Shown in pieces: positions 1 to 11,280 of a stretch of 64,000 bases of DNA. The position numbers and the translations under genes were made by a program. Source of the DNA: Stomoxys calcitrans (taxonomy: Eukaryota > Arthropoda > Insecta > Diptera > Muscidae); NCBI RefSeq assembly GCF_963082655.1, contig NC_081555.1, forward strand, positions 25,354,776 through 25,418,775. The letters are read 5' to 3'. The notes beneath the pieces are model-generated. The model saw only the letters and a program-made list of their open reading frames with translations. It was not told where the DNA came from and did no database searches. Position 1 is the first letter of the stretch. Each line of letters begins with the position of its first letter.

Positions 1-2340
1 TTTTTTTTACTTTTTTTTCAATCTTCCGAAATATATATATAATATTTTTTTCATAAAATTTCAAAAAACCTGTGTTTTTAATAGTTTTATTTCTTTTTAG
101 TTACTTTTTAGCAATGACACTTTTTTATTATTTTTTTATTTTTTTTTTTTTTAAATTTTATGTACTTTTTTAATGTTTTGAATGTATAGATACCAAATTT
201 TCAAACTTTAATTTTTTTTAATACTTTTCTACATTTTATTTGCTTATATCTATTTTATGCTTTTTGTTTTTCTTTCTAATTTCAAAACATTTTATCTTTA
301 TTCTTATATATTTAAGACATTTTCATTTCTCTCGTTGTACTTTTCGTCGTCATTAAAACCACCACACACCATTCATTCTTCATTCCACGGTTTTTTTTAT
401 ATTTTGACCCCGATTTTCGTTTATTTGGTTTCATTATAAGATTTGTAATGCAAACAAGGGAGCATGAGTTTAAAGGAAATATGGAAATTCACTGACTCTC
501 TTTTGTATCAAACAACAAGCTGACTTCACTTTGTTTAGAAAATATTTTTTTATAAAAAAAATATAACGTTTCTTTATTTGGCAATTTATAAAAAAATGTG
601 TTGGTTTTTTTTTCTTTAATTTAAACGTGTGTTTTTCTTTTTTTTAATTTTTGAATTTTTTCTGGAGTGTATGTTTCAAAACAACATGTTGACTCTCATA
701 AGTGCACAAATGTACTGAAATCCATTCGGTAAAAAGAAAAATAGAAATTGTTTTTGTGTTTCTTCTTGCTCAGTATGTCTTTATCACCAGAGCACCATCG
801 TCGTCATCGCCGCGCTATCGTCGTCGTCGTTGGCGTTGTCGTCGTCGGTGTTATTGTTCCCTGATGTCTTTGTGCTTCTGTATGAGTGAGAGAAGGAGGC
901 TTAAGTACATACATACACACATAAATACGTACAATCGACGATAAGTAAATGACAGTAGTTGGTGTGGTGAGGAGAAATGTGAGAAAATCCAAATCCCCCC
1001 ATTACTCACATACCACTACAAAACACGAACAACAACAACAACTGCTCGCACCACTTAGTAATAAGTAGCAACAACAAATCAAATGCCAAAAAATGCGTTC
1101 TTCTCATACTCAATATTTAATAATGTTCTCCACCAGGTTGGAGAGAAGAATTGGGAGTAGAAGACAAGGAAATATTTGGGAATGCAAACAATCCAATGAA
1201 CAAACATATCAAATGCTCACAGCACATACTGAACCACTTACTACTGCTGCTGCTCTCAATCGTCAATAGCTGTCACCCAGATTTAGCAGAAAACAAATGA
1301 TGCCAGATTATTTGTGGCTTGCATTTTATAAACACAAAAACGAACAAATTTGAACTTAGGAGCCAAAAAAACATGACCTACACTTCTTTTCCCAATAGGA
1401 AACGATATGGCACCTCTATGACATCGACATATACAAAACACACATGTTGATGCACCATGGGTGTGCGACAAGCAAGTGAGAGTACTAAAATCAGAACTGC
1501 AAACACCACCACACCTAGCCCAACAGCAAAATAGAATGGTTGTGTGATAAGTCTAACGCCATGGGTTTGTTGTATTCATTACAAGTCAATCTATACGCTC
1601 GTCCATTGTCCACATTCAACTCACAATAGCCCCCTTATAGCTTCTCTTTTAGTGGTAGACGATGTTTCGGATATATTGAGAAAACATCTCAAATACTAAA
1701 CATACAAAGAAAATCAAATGAAAATGAAACCCCGCAAAGTGATGACGGCAGCCAAAAAGAAAATCGAAAGTTTTCCACCAAAACACGAAGTGCGACGTTA
1801 ACGAAGTGTTAGGCACCTACCTACAACATGGCAAGCTACTCGTATCTTATTGTACACATGTATTGATTATCTAATATGCTCGCTTTATACCGTTATGCAT
1901 GCACACTTTTTACCTACACACAGAAAAGTGATAAGAACATATCCCTACCTTTACAAGATTTTATATCAGTTAAAAACTCAAACAGTTTTTAGCAAAAGCC
2001 ACCCATACATATACAGAATTGCCATTGATCGATCCCTGTGTTTTGGAATAGAATTTTTTTGAGAAGCCACAACGAACGATTATAGTACTCAACAAAAAGA
2101 TCAATCACAGAGGCAAAGAGAGGGCAAGTAAATGCAACTGATAAGCATGACACGACTTATGCATGCATGTGTAAAAAACGTGTAGCAACAAGAAGACAAG
2201 AAGAAAAAAATCATTCGATTATTATGAGAATATTAAATAGAATAGAATTGAATATATTAACAAAAAAACAAATTAAAATAAAGTAAAACAAAATCAAATG
2301 AAAAGTAATAAAATAAATGAACAAATAAAAACGGCCAAGC
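1..2340. other. AT-rich non-coding stretch
   Basis: No coding region, RNA gene or recognisable transposon. The first 700 bases are T-rich with homopolymer runs. Around 797-850 there is an imperfect GTC/CGT trinucleotide tract, the only GC-rich island here. From 1000 to 2340 the sequence has ordinary composition with scattered CAA/ACA repeats. Short open frames here have no recognisable motif. Confidence 0.6.
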
Positions 2341-2790
2341 AGAATCTTGGGTGCCTGCCACCATGGAACCGCTGCTAAAAATTTATCCTCATTAACTTAA
2401 TTTATATTTGAATTATTTTGTAACAATCAAATCGAGTTATTGATTGAGGCTTCTATTGCTCCAAGAAGTCATTTAGATTAAGAAGGGATTTACGATTTTA
2501 AGTGGCCTATATCTATTTATGAATCTATAGGGGTAGAATTCACAAACAAAATTTCAGGCAAAATGGGAAAAACTAATATCGTCTAGGGCCTCAAGTCAAA
2601 TCCGGTGATCGGATTATATGGGGGCTTTATCAGTTTAAAGACCGCTTTGGATCATACTTGGAACGGATGTTGAAAGTCAGAACTAAGTCTTTGTCAGCCA
2701 AATCGGATGAAAATAAATATCTCTATGAACAACCGTGCCGAGTTTGGATAAAGCTATCTCCTGACTTAAATATTTGGGCCCAGAAATGCG
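2341..2790 (-). mobile_element. Decayed DINE-like tandem-repeat element
   Basis: Near 2341-2380 there is a degraded copy of the family's right-end block (AGAATCTTGGG then GCCACCATGGA), reverse-complemented. From about 2580 to 2770 come the internal-monomer phrases GGATCGGATTATATGGGGGC, GATCATACTTGG and GCCAAATCGGATGAAAAT, also in minus orientation. The left block is missing. The intervening 200 bp are too diverged to assign. Confidence 0.55.
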
Positions 2791-3780
2791 CTTCTACTAC
2801 CAATTTGCATCATTACAGTGAGTTGCTTGGACCCCTCAACATTGCTGTTGCGTCTGCCACATACGCCTATTTTCCGATTGAATGCTCAAGGACGCATTTC
2901 CTACCCAGAATTTACGAAATTTGAAAGAGAACCCATAACACTCGTACCAGTCACAGTCAATATCAGAACTTACGCCTTTTTTACGAAATTTAAAATAGTG
3001 AGACCCTTGTAATAGTATTTGATCTCTCAAGATCCATGGTTTTGTTCTGAAAAAGAAAAACCAGAGATAGCAACACAAACCAACCTCTATGGGACGCGTT
3101 TCGTCTTTTCAACCATAGTAGGTGTGATGACTTCAAGGGGCGTGCGTTGGAATGTTGTATTTGGAATCGTATTAATTACGAAAACGACTCTATGATACAA
3201 TTACCACATAAACCTCGATCAAAACCCTGTCTATTAGCTGTACTTTTTCTCAATGCATGTGTTTTTGTGTAATGACAGACTTTTTTCTGCGACGTGGTAC
3301 ACATGATTCTGTGCATCTGTTGGAAATTGTATTGATGGCTTCGAATGCCGAATTTTTTCATTTTCAAGTTTTTTGCCTGTTAGGGCGAAGATCATTAAAT
3401 TTCACAATTTATGTTTGTTACTCTTTCGAAATGAGATCGGAGATTTTTTTTTTTCAAATCGAAAAGGAATTTCAACATACTGAATAAGCATGAAATATCT
3501 CGAGTTGAAAAAAACCGATATCAAATATCAAAAAATGGCGAAATATCAAAAATTGTTTTTACGAATTTTATTGATGACGCAAATTTACCTAATAAATAAA
3601 AAATTTGCAATAGAAATTACTTTTTCAGTTTTATATCAAAACAGAATTTGGGTTGTAAAAACCTTTCCAGTTAAAAAATGAAAAAAAAAACCAAAAATGA
3701 ATGGCTCATTCCATCAAGTTTCACTTAAGCGGGATTTTTCTCTAAAGTGTATTACAATTATGCGGTTTCGACTGTGAAAA
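2791..3780. other. Non-coding, nothing recognised
   Basis: Mixed-composition DNA without recognisable protein or repeat similarity. Short frames at 2836-3078 and 3257-3487 have no motif and overlap frames on other strands. Confidence 0.4.
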
Positions 3781-4026
3781 TTCAAAATTTTTACAAATTT
3801 GTCCATAAAAATTCCGTTAAGGATCAGGGGCAAACTTCTCACATACCACTCAGTGCTGTTCGATTCAAGTTTAATCTCAATGGTGGTAAGGACTTCCTTT
3901 TTATAACCGATTCCGAACGGTGTGCCGCAGTGGGACACCTCTTTGTAGAGAAGTTTTTACATGGCGGACATGCCCCATGGTACAGTACCTTCCAAAAATC
4001 GCCAGCATTAGGAGGGGATAACCACC
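3781..4026 (-). mobile_element. tRNA-derived SINE, body and 3' part (copy 1)
   Basis: On the minus strand this begins with TTATCCCCTCCTAATGCTGG. It continues through the middle part (AACTTCTCTACAAAGAGG, then CACTGCGGCACACCGTTCGG) and ends with CCCCTGATCCTTAACGGAAT. The same start and end blocks occur in the copies at 6446 and 59207. The matching tRNA-like head lies on the far side of a DINE-like element, at 4788-4860, so the SINE has been split by an insertion. The 3' boundary is approximate. Confidence 0.7.
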
Positions 4027-4787
4027 ATAGGATGGGGGTATACTAATATAGTCATTCCATTTGTAACATCTCGAAATATTCGTCTAAGACCCCATAAAGT
4101 ATATAAATTCTTGATCCTCTCGACGCTCTGAGTCGATCTAGCCATGTCCGTCCGTTTGTCGAAATCACGATGGAGGTCGAACGTACAAAGCTAGCCGCTT
4201 TAAATTTTGTACATATACTTAGTATCGATGTAGGTCGTTGGGGATAGCAAATGGGTAATATCGGTTCAGATTTAAATATAGCTCCCATATAAACCTATGT
4301 AACGATTGAACTTCTTGAGCCCCCGGAAGCCGCAGATTTTAGCTGATTTGGCTGAAATTATGCATGTAGTGTTCTCTTATCACTTCCAACAATTGTGCAA
4401 AGTGCGGTCCAAATCGGTCAAGAATCTGATATAGCTCCCATATAAACCGATCTCCCGATTTGACTTCTTGAGCCCCTAAAAGCCGCAATTTTTGTACGAT
4501 TTGGCTGAAATTTTGCATGTGGTGTTCTGTCACGACTTCCAAAAACTATGCCAAATACGCTCCAAATCAGTCTATAACCTGATATAGCTCCCATATAAAC
4601 CGGTCTCCGGATTATTTTTATTTGGTTCCTAGAAGCTTTAATTTTTGCTGTTTTGACAGAAGTTTGGTGTGAAGAATAAAATAATGCCCTTCAACTAGAT
4701 TCATTTTGTATGCATTTTTTATCAGAATCCATGGTGGTGGATTCCCAAAATTCGGTCCAGCCAAACTTAGCACGCTTTTACTTGTTT
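4027..4787 (+). mobile_element. Complete DINE-like element (family 1) inside a SINE
   Basis: The left block holds CATAGGATGGGGGTATACTA, then a CCCATAAAGTATATAAATTC-type phrase and GTCGATCTAGCCATGTCCGT. Two to three internal monomers follow, with phrases such as ATATAGCTCCCATATAAACC, GACTTCTTGAGCCCC and GAAGCCGCAATTTTT. The right block ends in CAAACTTAGCACGCTTTTAC, then TTGTTT. SINE sequence lies directly on both sides. No protein is encoded, so the element is non-autonomous. Assignment to the Helentron-associated/DINE group is inferred from the left block and the subterminal inverted repeats. Confidence 0.75.
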
Positions 4788-4860
4788 CTGATGTTCTCGC
4801 CAGGATTCGAACCCCGGCGTTCAGCTTCAAAGGCGGACATGCTAACCTCTGCGCTACGGT
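4788..4860 (-). mobile_element. tRNA-like head of the split SINE (copy 1)
   Basis: On the minus strand it has a pol III A box (TAGCGCAGAGG, 4846-4856) and a B box (GGTTCGAATCC, 4803-4813), 32 nt apart, as in a tRNA promoter. The sequence then runs to CTGGCGAGAACATCAG and stops at the DINE-like insertion. It is not a functional tRNA: no acceptor stem closes around it, and the same head with its SINE body recurs at 6446 and 59207. Confidence 0.75.
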
Positions 4861-6445
4861 TTCGATTGTATCTGTGTCAAATTTCGAGTGGATAGCTACA
4901 TTTGTGCGAAAGCTATTATGATTTTATAACCACTCCCATGCTTTGGTGTTAGGTATAAGTTCCCCCCGGGTTTTAGGTTCTTGTGTACCTACACAATAAC
5001 ATGCAAGTGTATATGTGTGCTTGCCCAACGCTGTTATAAAGAAATACAAATAAAGGATATATTTTATAAAACCAAAAAAGCAACAACTCGATTTAATGTC
5101 AATGACGTGGTTATTGAAATTGAGGAAAAAATATTGAAATAAGTTGTTATATTTTATCAAAGTGCCTAAGGACACACACATTGCAAATAATAAGTCAGTA
5201 CGTGTTTATGGCTTTATACGAGATGTAAAAACAAATAACTCTATGGTTTGCGTCATGCCGCACACTTTAAGACACGTCCTGCTTGTTGAAACAATATGGC
5301 CAAATGTCAACAATAAATTAACACACATTTGTAAAACGACATCATTTAGGTATGGCGACTGTATAAAGAGTTGCCAGCACCATAAAGTAGTACACCAAAG
5401 GACACAAACAAAAAGTGAATGACATTTTACATTATTTAAATTTCCGTGAAATAAAATATTTCAAGCCAGCTAGTGCCAGTAGTAGCTGTAAAACACCACC
5501 ATTAAGTCCTAAACAAATTTGCTTTAAATTCCATATACCATATAGACAGTGATGGGACCATGCGTACCAAGAACCTTATATACTTGATGACATTATTCTA
5601 TGGTGAGATCCTTTGTTCGTTGGGGGAATAAAAAAAAAAGGGGGAAGACAAAAACCCGGGTGTATTCCTTCCCTGCACAAAAGAGATGGCGTCATATGTG
5701 AATAAATTGTGTTATTATTGTTATGCATCATCTTAAGCTGATTGGTATGTACATACATACATAGTATGTACCCACCTTACCTTACTTGTTTTTGGTATAA
5801 TGGAAAGCTATTAACATAACAATTTCCTTTGACAATAACAAAATATATATATTCATTTAAATATAGATTGAAAATGAAAAATGCAAAACGAAAGCGAGCA
5901 ACAATAACAATAAGATAACCAAGTGCGGAAGGCTGTGACAGCGTATTGCGGAAAAGTTAGCTTAATCTGTAGTAGACGAATAAAATACCATAGGCAAAAG
6001 GGATTCATAGGAATATGACAGTGCTTGAAAGCAATCAACGATTCAATTGTAAATATGATATGCATGTAGGGAGTGTATATTTAATCATATCATTATTTGT
6101 GGAAATCAGGAAAATCAATAAAAATTAAATATACGCCCAGGAATTGCTGTTGCATATAATCGGTGAAGTGTTACCAAGCTTATCAGTCAAACTAGAACAA
6201 ATAGTTACAGGGCATTTGTTTTGCTTTTAGCTCATTCTATTTTTTAAAAGCCAACAAAAACATTTACTTTTTCGTGATGGAGTTTCAGCGTAATAGTGTG
6301 ATTACGATTACCGGCTATTGTTGGCGAATTCAAACACCTCAAAGTGGACAAAATGTTTGTGTATCGCACCAAAAATCGTTCCAAAAAGGAAATGCAACCA
6401 CATCTGAAATGCTTCGGCGAGTGAAGGCTGGAATTCAATGAAATC
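4861..6445. other. Non-coding stretch
   Basis: AT-rich DNA without recognised genes or repeats. Short frames at 5144-5422 and 5853-6065 have no family signature. Confidence 0.4.
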
Positions 6446-6645
6446 CACGCTTAGCATGTCCGCCTGAATGCTTGGGTTCGAATCCTGGCGAGACCATCAG
6501 AAAAAAATTTCTGCGGTGGTTTTCCCCTCCTAATGCTGGCAACATTTGTGAGGTTCTAAAATTTAATCGGACAGCTTTCATTTAAATTTGGGGAAATTTG
6601 CCCCTCTTCCATAATTGAATGTTCATGGGTAAATTTGCAATACAA
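6446..6645 (+). mobile_element. tRNA-derived SINE (copy 2)
   Basis: It starts at TTAGCATGTCCGCC and has an exact B box (GGTTCGAATCC, 6475-6485). It continues with CTGGCGAGACCATCAGAAAA and GGTGGTTTTCCCCTCCTAAT, as in copy 1. The middle is deleted. The 3' part (TTTGCCCCTCTTCC, then GAATGTTCATGGGTAAATTT) follows. The A-box side is truncated or diverged. Confidence 0.7.
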
Positions 6646-6654
6646 CTCACTATG

Positions 6655-7260
6655 CCAAATAACATCGAAATCGGGTAATAAGTGCCGCTTTTATGGATCT
6701 TAGACTTAAAATCGAAAGATCGATCTCTTCGGGGCTATATCAAGATCCGATCCGGACCATATTCGATACGTATATCAAACTTAGTTCCTAAGACAACTCC
6801 CTGTGCCGAATTTCAGCGAAGTCGGGTAATAATAATAAGCCCAACACCCTTAATCTCGCGATTAGTATATATGACAGCTATATCCAAATATAGTCCGATA
6901 TGCACCACACTCGATACAGATGTCAGGCGTCTTAACATAAGTCGCTGTGATAAATCTCAGTAATATCGGGTAATAAATGCGGTAATTAATGTTATGGACA
7001 TAAGGCCTTCAATCGGAAGACCGGTCTATATATGTGCTGCATCAAAACATATTTCGTCATCTTCGTACATGCCTATGGACAAAAGAATCTGTGAAAAGTT
7101 TCAGCTCAATATCTTAATTTTTAAAGACTGAATCGTGATTTCAGACGAGGATCAAGAATATATACCTACTTTATGGGTCGGAAATCGATATTTCAATGTG
7201 ATGCAAACGAAATGACCACATAAATATACCCTTATCCTTCTGTGGAGGGCATTAAAATAT
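6655..7260 (-). mobile_element. DINE-like element, divergent subfamily
   Basis: The right side carries the family's left block in reverse (GATCAAGAATATATACCTAC, TTATGGGTCGGAAATCG, GATGCAAACGAAATGACC, then ATACCCTTATCC). The interior has repeated phrases ATCGGGTAATAA (near 6672, 6824 and 6963) and GACAGCTATATCCAAATATA. The monomers differ from the commoner family-1 copies in the window. No coding potential. Confidence 0.6.
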
Positions 7261-7745
7261 GTCTGCGTGGATGCGCTGAAGAAAACCACTGACGATAATG
7301 GGCCAAAATACTGGCAAATTACAAACGCAAAGCTTGTTCTATGGTTTTTGAATGAATCAGAGCAATAGTCAAGGCAAAAGGTGGTCATATCGAGCAAAAA
7401 TTAATGAATTCCTGAAATTAATAAATGAAAGACATTTTTACACAAAAAATGTGCTCGTTTTCATTTATAATAATTCAACATGGTAACATTCATTCAGAAT
7501 AACGGTCTACCACATTGTACACTATTGTGAATTATCTATAAGCAAATTAAATTTTCAACATTTATATGCAAGGTAAACCAAGCTGCCGTAACTGACGAAA
7601 AGTTCTCGGCAATACTCACTGGTACTTGCTGTTGTTTATGCCAACTTGTTATTTGTTTACGTTTTCTCTTATGTGTGAAATTTTCAATCGACATATTTTA
7701 ACATCCTCTATGTTCATGGGGCCTTTTCACAAATGAACTCGGTTA

Positions 7746-8110
7746 GTGAGTCCTGCTTATACAACTTGTAACATGAAAAATTTTCATGGGAACCTTTTCT
7801 CTTGTATCTTGGTGTTGATTGGAGATGGACGGGTATTCAACTCTATTGTTTCCCTTGAGCATGGCCGAAATGTGGGTTGTGTGGCACTGTTGCATCGATT
7901 CTTCCACGGTGTGTGTTCTTCGGAAATCAGGCTTCTGATTCCTGACTTGAGGTTTTTTGTCGGAAATACAAGACTTTGGAGAAGCTCACACCGGTTTGTA
8001 ATCGATTCTTTTTCGCAAGTACGGTTCGTATGTTGAATCGATTTCCAGCAGATGTCTTTCGCGCTATTCGCAAGTCTCAATAAACACTACTCCCTATTCC
8101 CCCCTCCGAT
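7746..8110 (+). pseudogene. CR1/Jockey-like LINE ORF2, C-terminal remnant
   Basis: The frame from 7746 to 8036 contains LEHGRNVGCVALLHRFFHG, then CSSEIRLLIP and SSHRFVID. This matches my recollection of the C-terminal tail of CR1/Jockey-group reverse transcriptases (LEHRRxVAxLxLxYRYxHGxCSxEL). A frameshift near 8025 moves the rest (MLNRFPADVFRAIRKSQ, the usual WNSLPxxVFP region) into another frame. Only about 110 codons survive, with no polymerase motif, so this is a dead 5'-truncated copy. The clade is tentative. Confidence 0.55.
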
Positions 8111-8860
8111 CCCCAACTAACCAACGCATTGACTGCATATACTGGGGACATCCCCTGCGTGTTGATTGATTGATGAAAAAGTACCTTACACCTTCTTAAT
8201 ATTTTAAATGAAACGTATAAAGTCACACTTTGTTTATTTCCAGTTTGTACAAATATAATTTACATTTTTAACAATCTGTATTTTTTTATTTAAATACTGC
8301 ACGTGCTATCGTATTTATTCTATATGTAAACGATATTTTTTGTTTGTTTTTTGTAAACATTGTTTGTGTTAAATACCCATGCATTTTTTTTTAAATGCAA
8401 TGAAATTCGTGTTTCATATATGGTTGTAACACAAGGGAGAAGGAAATAACGTCAATGGAATTACAACAACAGATTATAACGATAATGGCATTATTTCATT
8501 TGATAAGCTAAGCTATATGCTATCTAGACAATAAAGTCGCATTTAATCAATTAAAGACAATTTATTTTTATTACGCATTAACAAAAAGGCTTTGTTTAAA
8601 TTGAGGATCTATAGGCGGAAGGATTATAAAGTTTAAATTCTTGTATGACGCAGTAGCGTTATGAGAAATAAACATTAACAAAAAATTATAATAGCAAAAG
8701 AAAATAAGTTTTGTGAAATTGAGTTTTTTGATATATTCTGCGACCTCGACTCCGAGCTCGATTATTACCAAAAAAAAGCGAAGGAAAAGAAAACCGAACC
8801 ATATGTTTGTAGAATAACGATGTAACGCATTGAGCATTATTGTGAATTGTCGATAATCAG
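8111..8860. other. AT-rich non-coding stretch
   Basis: No recognised gene or element. The 98-codon minus-strand frame at 8571-8867 has no recognisable domain and AT-driven composition. Confidence 0.4.
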
Positions 8861-8861
8861 T

Positions 8862-8925
8862 GGGCAAATTACCGCATACGTAAATGAGTTAAATCGTTTG
8901 AAATCTCTCTATTGTGAATAGAAAT
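8862..8925 (+). repeat. Copy of a MITE end (CAAATTACCGCATACGT)
   Basis: CAAATTACCGCATACGTAAA, followed by TCGTTTGAAATCTCTCTATT and GTGAAT, matches in reverse complement the right end of the MITE at 49015-49212. The other terminus is not recognised nearby. The sequence runs into the ~400-bp tandem array. Confidence 0.5.
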
Positions 8926-10330
8926 TGCAATCATGAGATATTCAGTATAAACGTACGTGGTGTGCAGGACCCATAATGTTTGGGCTTTATTGTGAATTGC
9001 CAATAATCAGTTTTCATTACCAGGGTATACTTATAAAGTAACGTCAGTAGCCCAACAAAAAAATCATAGCACTTCGATACCCTGATTCACATATTCTAAA
9101 GCGCCCTTGATTATGGTTACTTCATAACCTTCTGAACCCTCTTGCATCATGTATAAGTTCGATAACATTCGCAATTAATTGCCTCATTTCATAATTATCG
9201 CATCATTTAAAATAACAACAGAAATTATCTTTTTATGTATTACTATAAGGCAATGTATTCAACTTAATGCTAAAAATGAGAGAAGAGTCGCATAAAAGGG
9301 CTTGAAGAAGTTTAGTTCGTTTGGGATTGGAATCATGAGATATTCAGGATTAACGTACATGGTGTGTAGGACCCATAACGCGTGAGCTTTATTGTGAATT
9401 GTCAATAATTAGTTTTCTTTACCAGGGTATACTTATAAGGTAAGGTTAGAAACCCAAAAAAAAAATCTTAGCACTTAGAACGGCGAAAATCATGTGGGGG
9501 TGCAGATCGTGAGAAAACGTGGCTAATACTGAAAGGAAGTAAGAAGGAGGTCGGTATAGCCATTGGCAACATAACGGGACACATAGAACTACGAGCTCAC
9601 TTATGTAAAATCGGTGTGGCAAGTGATAGTATGTGTAGGGCATGCGGGCAAAATGATGAGACGTTGGAGCATTTCCTTTGTCATTGCCCGGCTTTCGCGT
9701 CTAACAGATACCGGCACTTAGGTAGAGACACAATACCAGACATTAACCAACTTAGGGGAGTGGTATTGAAAACAAGTTAGGATTCTGTAAGTAGCACGAA
9801 ATTCCTAACTTAAAATTTTCTTTTTAGAGGTTACTTAATAATTTTAAGAGCGCACAACAAGTCTATTACTGGCTTAGGTGTATGTCCATAGTGGCATGGC
9901 GCGGATTAATATATGCACACTTTTCAACCTAACCTAACCTATAATTGTTAGAAATGAGAGAAGAGTCTCACTAAAGCACTTAAAGAAATTTAGTTCATTT
10001 GGGATTGGAAACATGAGATATTCGGGATTAACGTTTATGGTGTGCAGGACCCATTATGTTTAAGTACTATTGTGAATTGACAATAATCAGTTTTCATTAG
10101 CAGGGTATACTTATAAAGTAAGGTCAGTAGCCACCAAAAAAAATTCTTATCACTTCGATACCCTGATTTATATATTCTAAAGTGCCCTTGATTGTGGTTA
10201 CTTCATAACCTTCGGAAAACCCATGCAACATTTATAAGTTCAATAACATTTGCAGTTTCTTGCCTCATATCATAATTATCGCATCATTTAAAATTACAAC
10301 AGATATTAAATTTTTATAAGTTCAATTATA
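8926..10330 (+). repeat. ~400-bp tandem repeat, three units, one disrupted
   Basis: Units begin near 8930, 9330 and 10010, each with an ATGAGATATTC phrase. They share GGTGTGCAGGACCCAT, ATTGTGAATTG, CAGGGTATACTTATAA, CACTTCGATACCCTGATT and ATCGCATCATTTAAAAT. Units 1 and 3 are nearly full length. Unit 2 is cut at about 9475 by a LINE 3' end and has lost its middle. Each full unit holds an inverted pair CAGGGTAT / ATACCCTG about 70 bp apart. Confidence 0.7.
9476..9945 (+). pseudogene. LOA/Jockey-like LINE, 3' end with C-terminal zinc finger
   Basis: About 90 codons from 9500 read VGIAIGNITGHIELRAHLC, then CRACGQNDETLEHFLCHCPA. The CX2C ... H ... C cluster with ETLEH.LC.CP is the C-terminal motif of LOA/I/Jockey-group ORF2 proteins. 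The frame ends at about 9779. The remainder is 3' UTR ending in CCTAACCTAACCTA, a common short tandem tail of these elements. The 5'-truncated copy sits inside unit 2 of the ~400-bp array and dates after the array. The clade is inferred from the zinc finger alone. Confidence 0.65.
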
Positions 10331-10340
10331 ATGCAGTGGG

Positions 10341-10367
10341 TACGAGTACTATGTCTAAGTACTCGTA
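10341..10367. repeat. Perfect 10-bp hairpin
   Basis: TACGAGTACT (10341-10350), loop ATGTCTA, then AGTACTCGTA (10358-10367). Function unknown. It lies just past the last unit of the tandem array. Confidence 0.7.
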
Positions 10368-11015
10368 CTCAATAAACACAAAAGTCAATGAAAAATACAA
10401 GGGATCAAACGGGGGCTGTTTTTTCTTATAAAATGCTTGTATGTATTAAGTATAAAATTATTATCTTTCGTTAAGAATCTCAAACAAATAGTAGGCAATT
10501 AAAAAAAAATAACAACAAAAACAAATTATAGCATTCGTTTCTCGTTGTTGTTTACTCAAGTCTATTTTTATATAGGCCATATATTGTAATTGTTTACGAA
10601 CTTAAGAAAAATGCATTTAATATTTACTTTAATTATTGCTGATATCACAGTCAATGGACTTCATACCACAGATGTTTGTAGAAAAGAGTAGTTGTTGTTT
10701 TGTTTTTGTTGTCAAGCCTAGATCTAGTTAGCCTACATTGCACCACACATGTATAATTAATATAGATTGATTGCTTACTGGCAATTATATTCTCCATTAA
10801 TAATTGAAAAGTGTAGAAAAGCGGAACTACATACATGCCGTATTGGAGGAACAGGTGTTCGAATCTTAATGAGCATTACATATTCATTGCAAGGTAGTAA
10901 TTACAATGTAAGTGAGAAGCCCGGTGTAGGAGTAGAAATAAAAGGCATGTTTATTAATAATATTACAAATATTTGAACGGGTAAGAAATTAGAAGCACTT
11001 GGTGTAACAAACTAT
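10368..11015. other. Non-coding stretch
   Basis: AT-rich, with nothing recognised. The 69-codon frame at 10767-10976 has no motif. Confidence 0.4.
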
Positions 11016-11017
11016 TG

Positions 11018-11275
11018 TAACCTGACATAAGAACAATAAAGCAGCAGACAAGTCATTAAGACCAGGGGCTAAACTCTGACTGAATAAATATTTAGGCTTG
11101 TTTTGATAATCTGGCTAAAAAATTGGAGTAACCCGACTAAAGAATAATAAGGCAGCAGGTGTCGATGCTTTGCCAGCCAATCCATTTATGACTAAAAGCG
11201 ACACTATGACAAAGCGAGTGCATTGGTTTATTTGGACAATCTGGCCAAAAGAAAGCATACCCATTGATGGTTGGA
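11018..11275 (+). pseudogene. RTE-like LINE reverse transcriptase fragment
   Basis: From 11142 the reading KNNKAAGVDALPAN, followed by a VHWFIWTIWP stretch, matches the reverse-transcriptase finger motif (LKNNKAAGxDGIPAELF ... IWxxExxP) of RTE and related LINEs. A similar KNNKAA-type phrase occurs about 110 bp earlier, near 11029, so the piece is partly duplicated. No catalytic motif remains. It abuts a different LINE in the opposite orientation at about 11281. Confidence 0.5.
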
Positions 11276-11280
11276 CCATG

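Noticed and set aside
4788..4860. tRNA gene candidate (A and B boxes)
   Set aside because: No acceptor stem pairing, and the head continues into a SINE body shared with two other loci.
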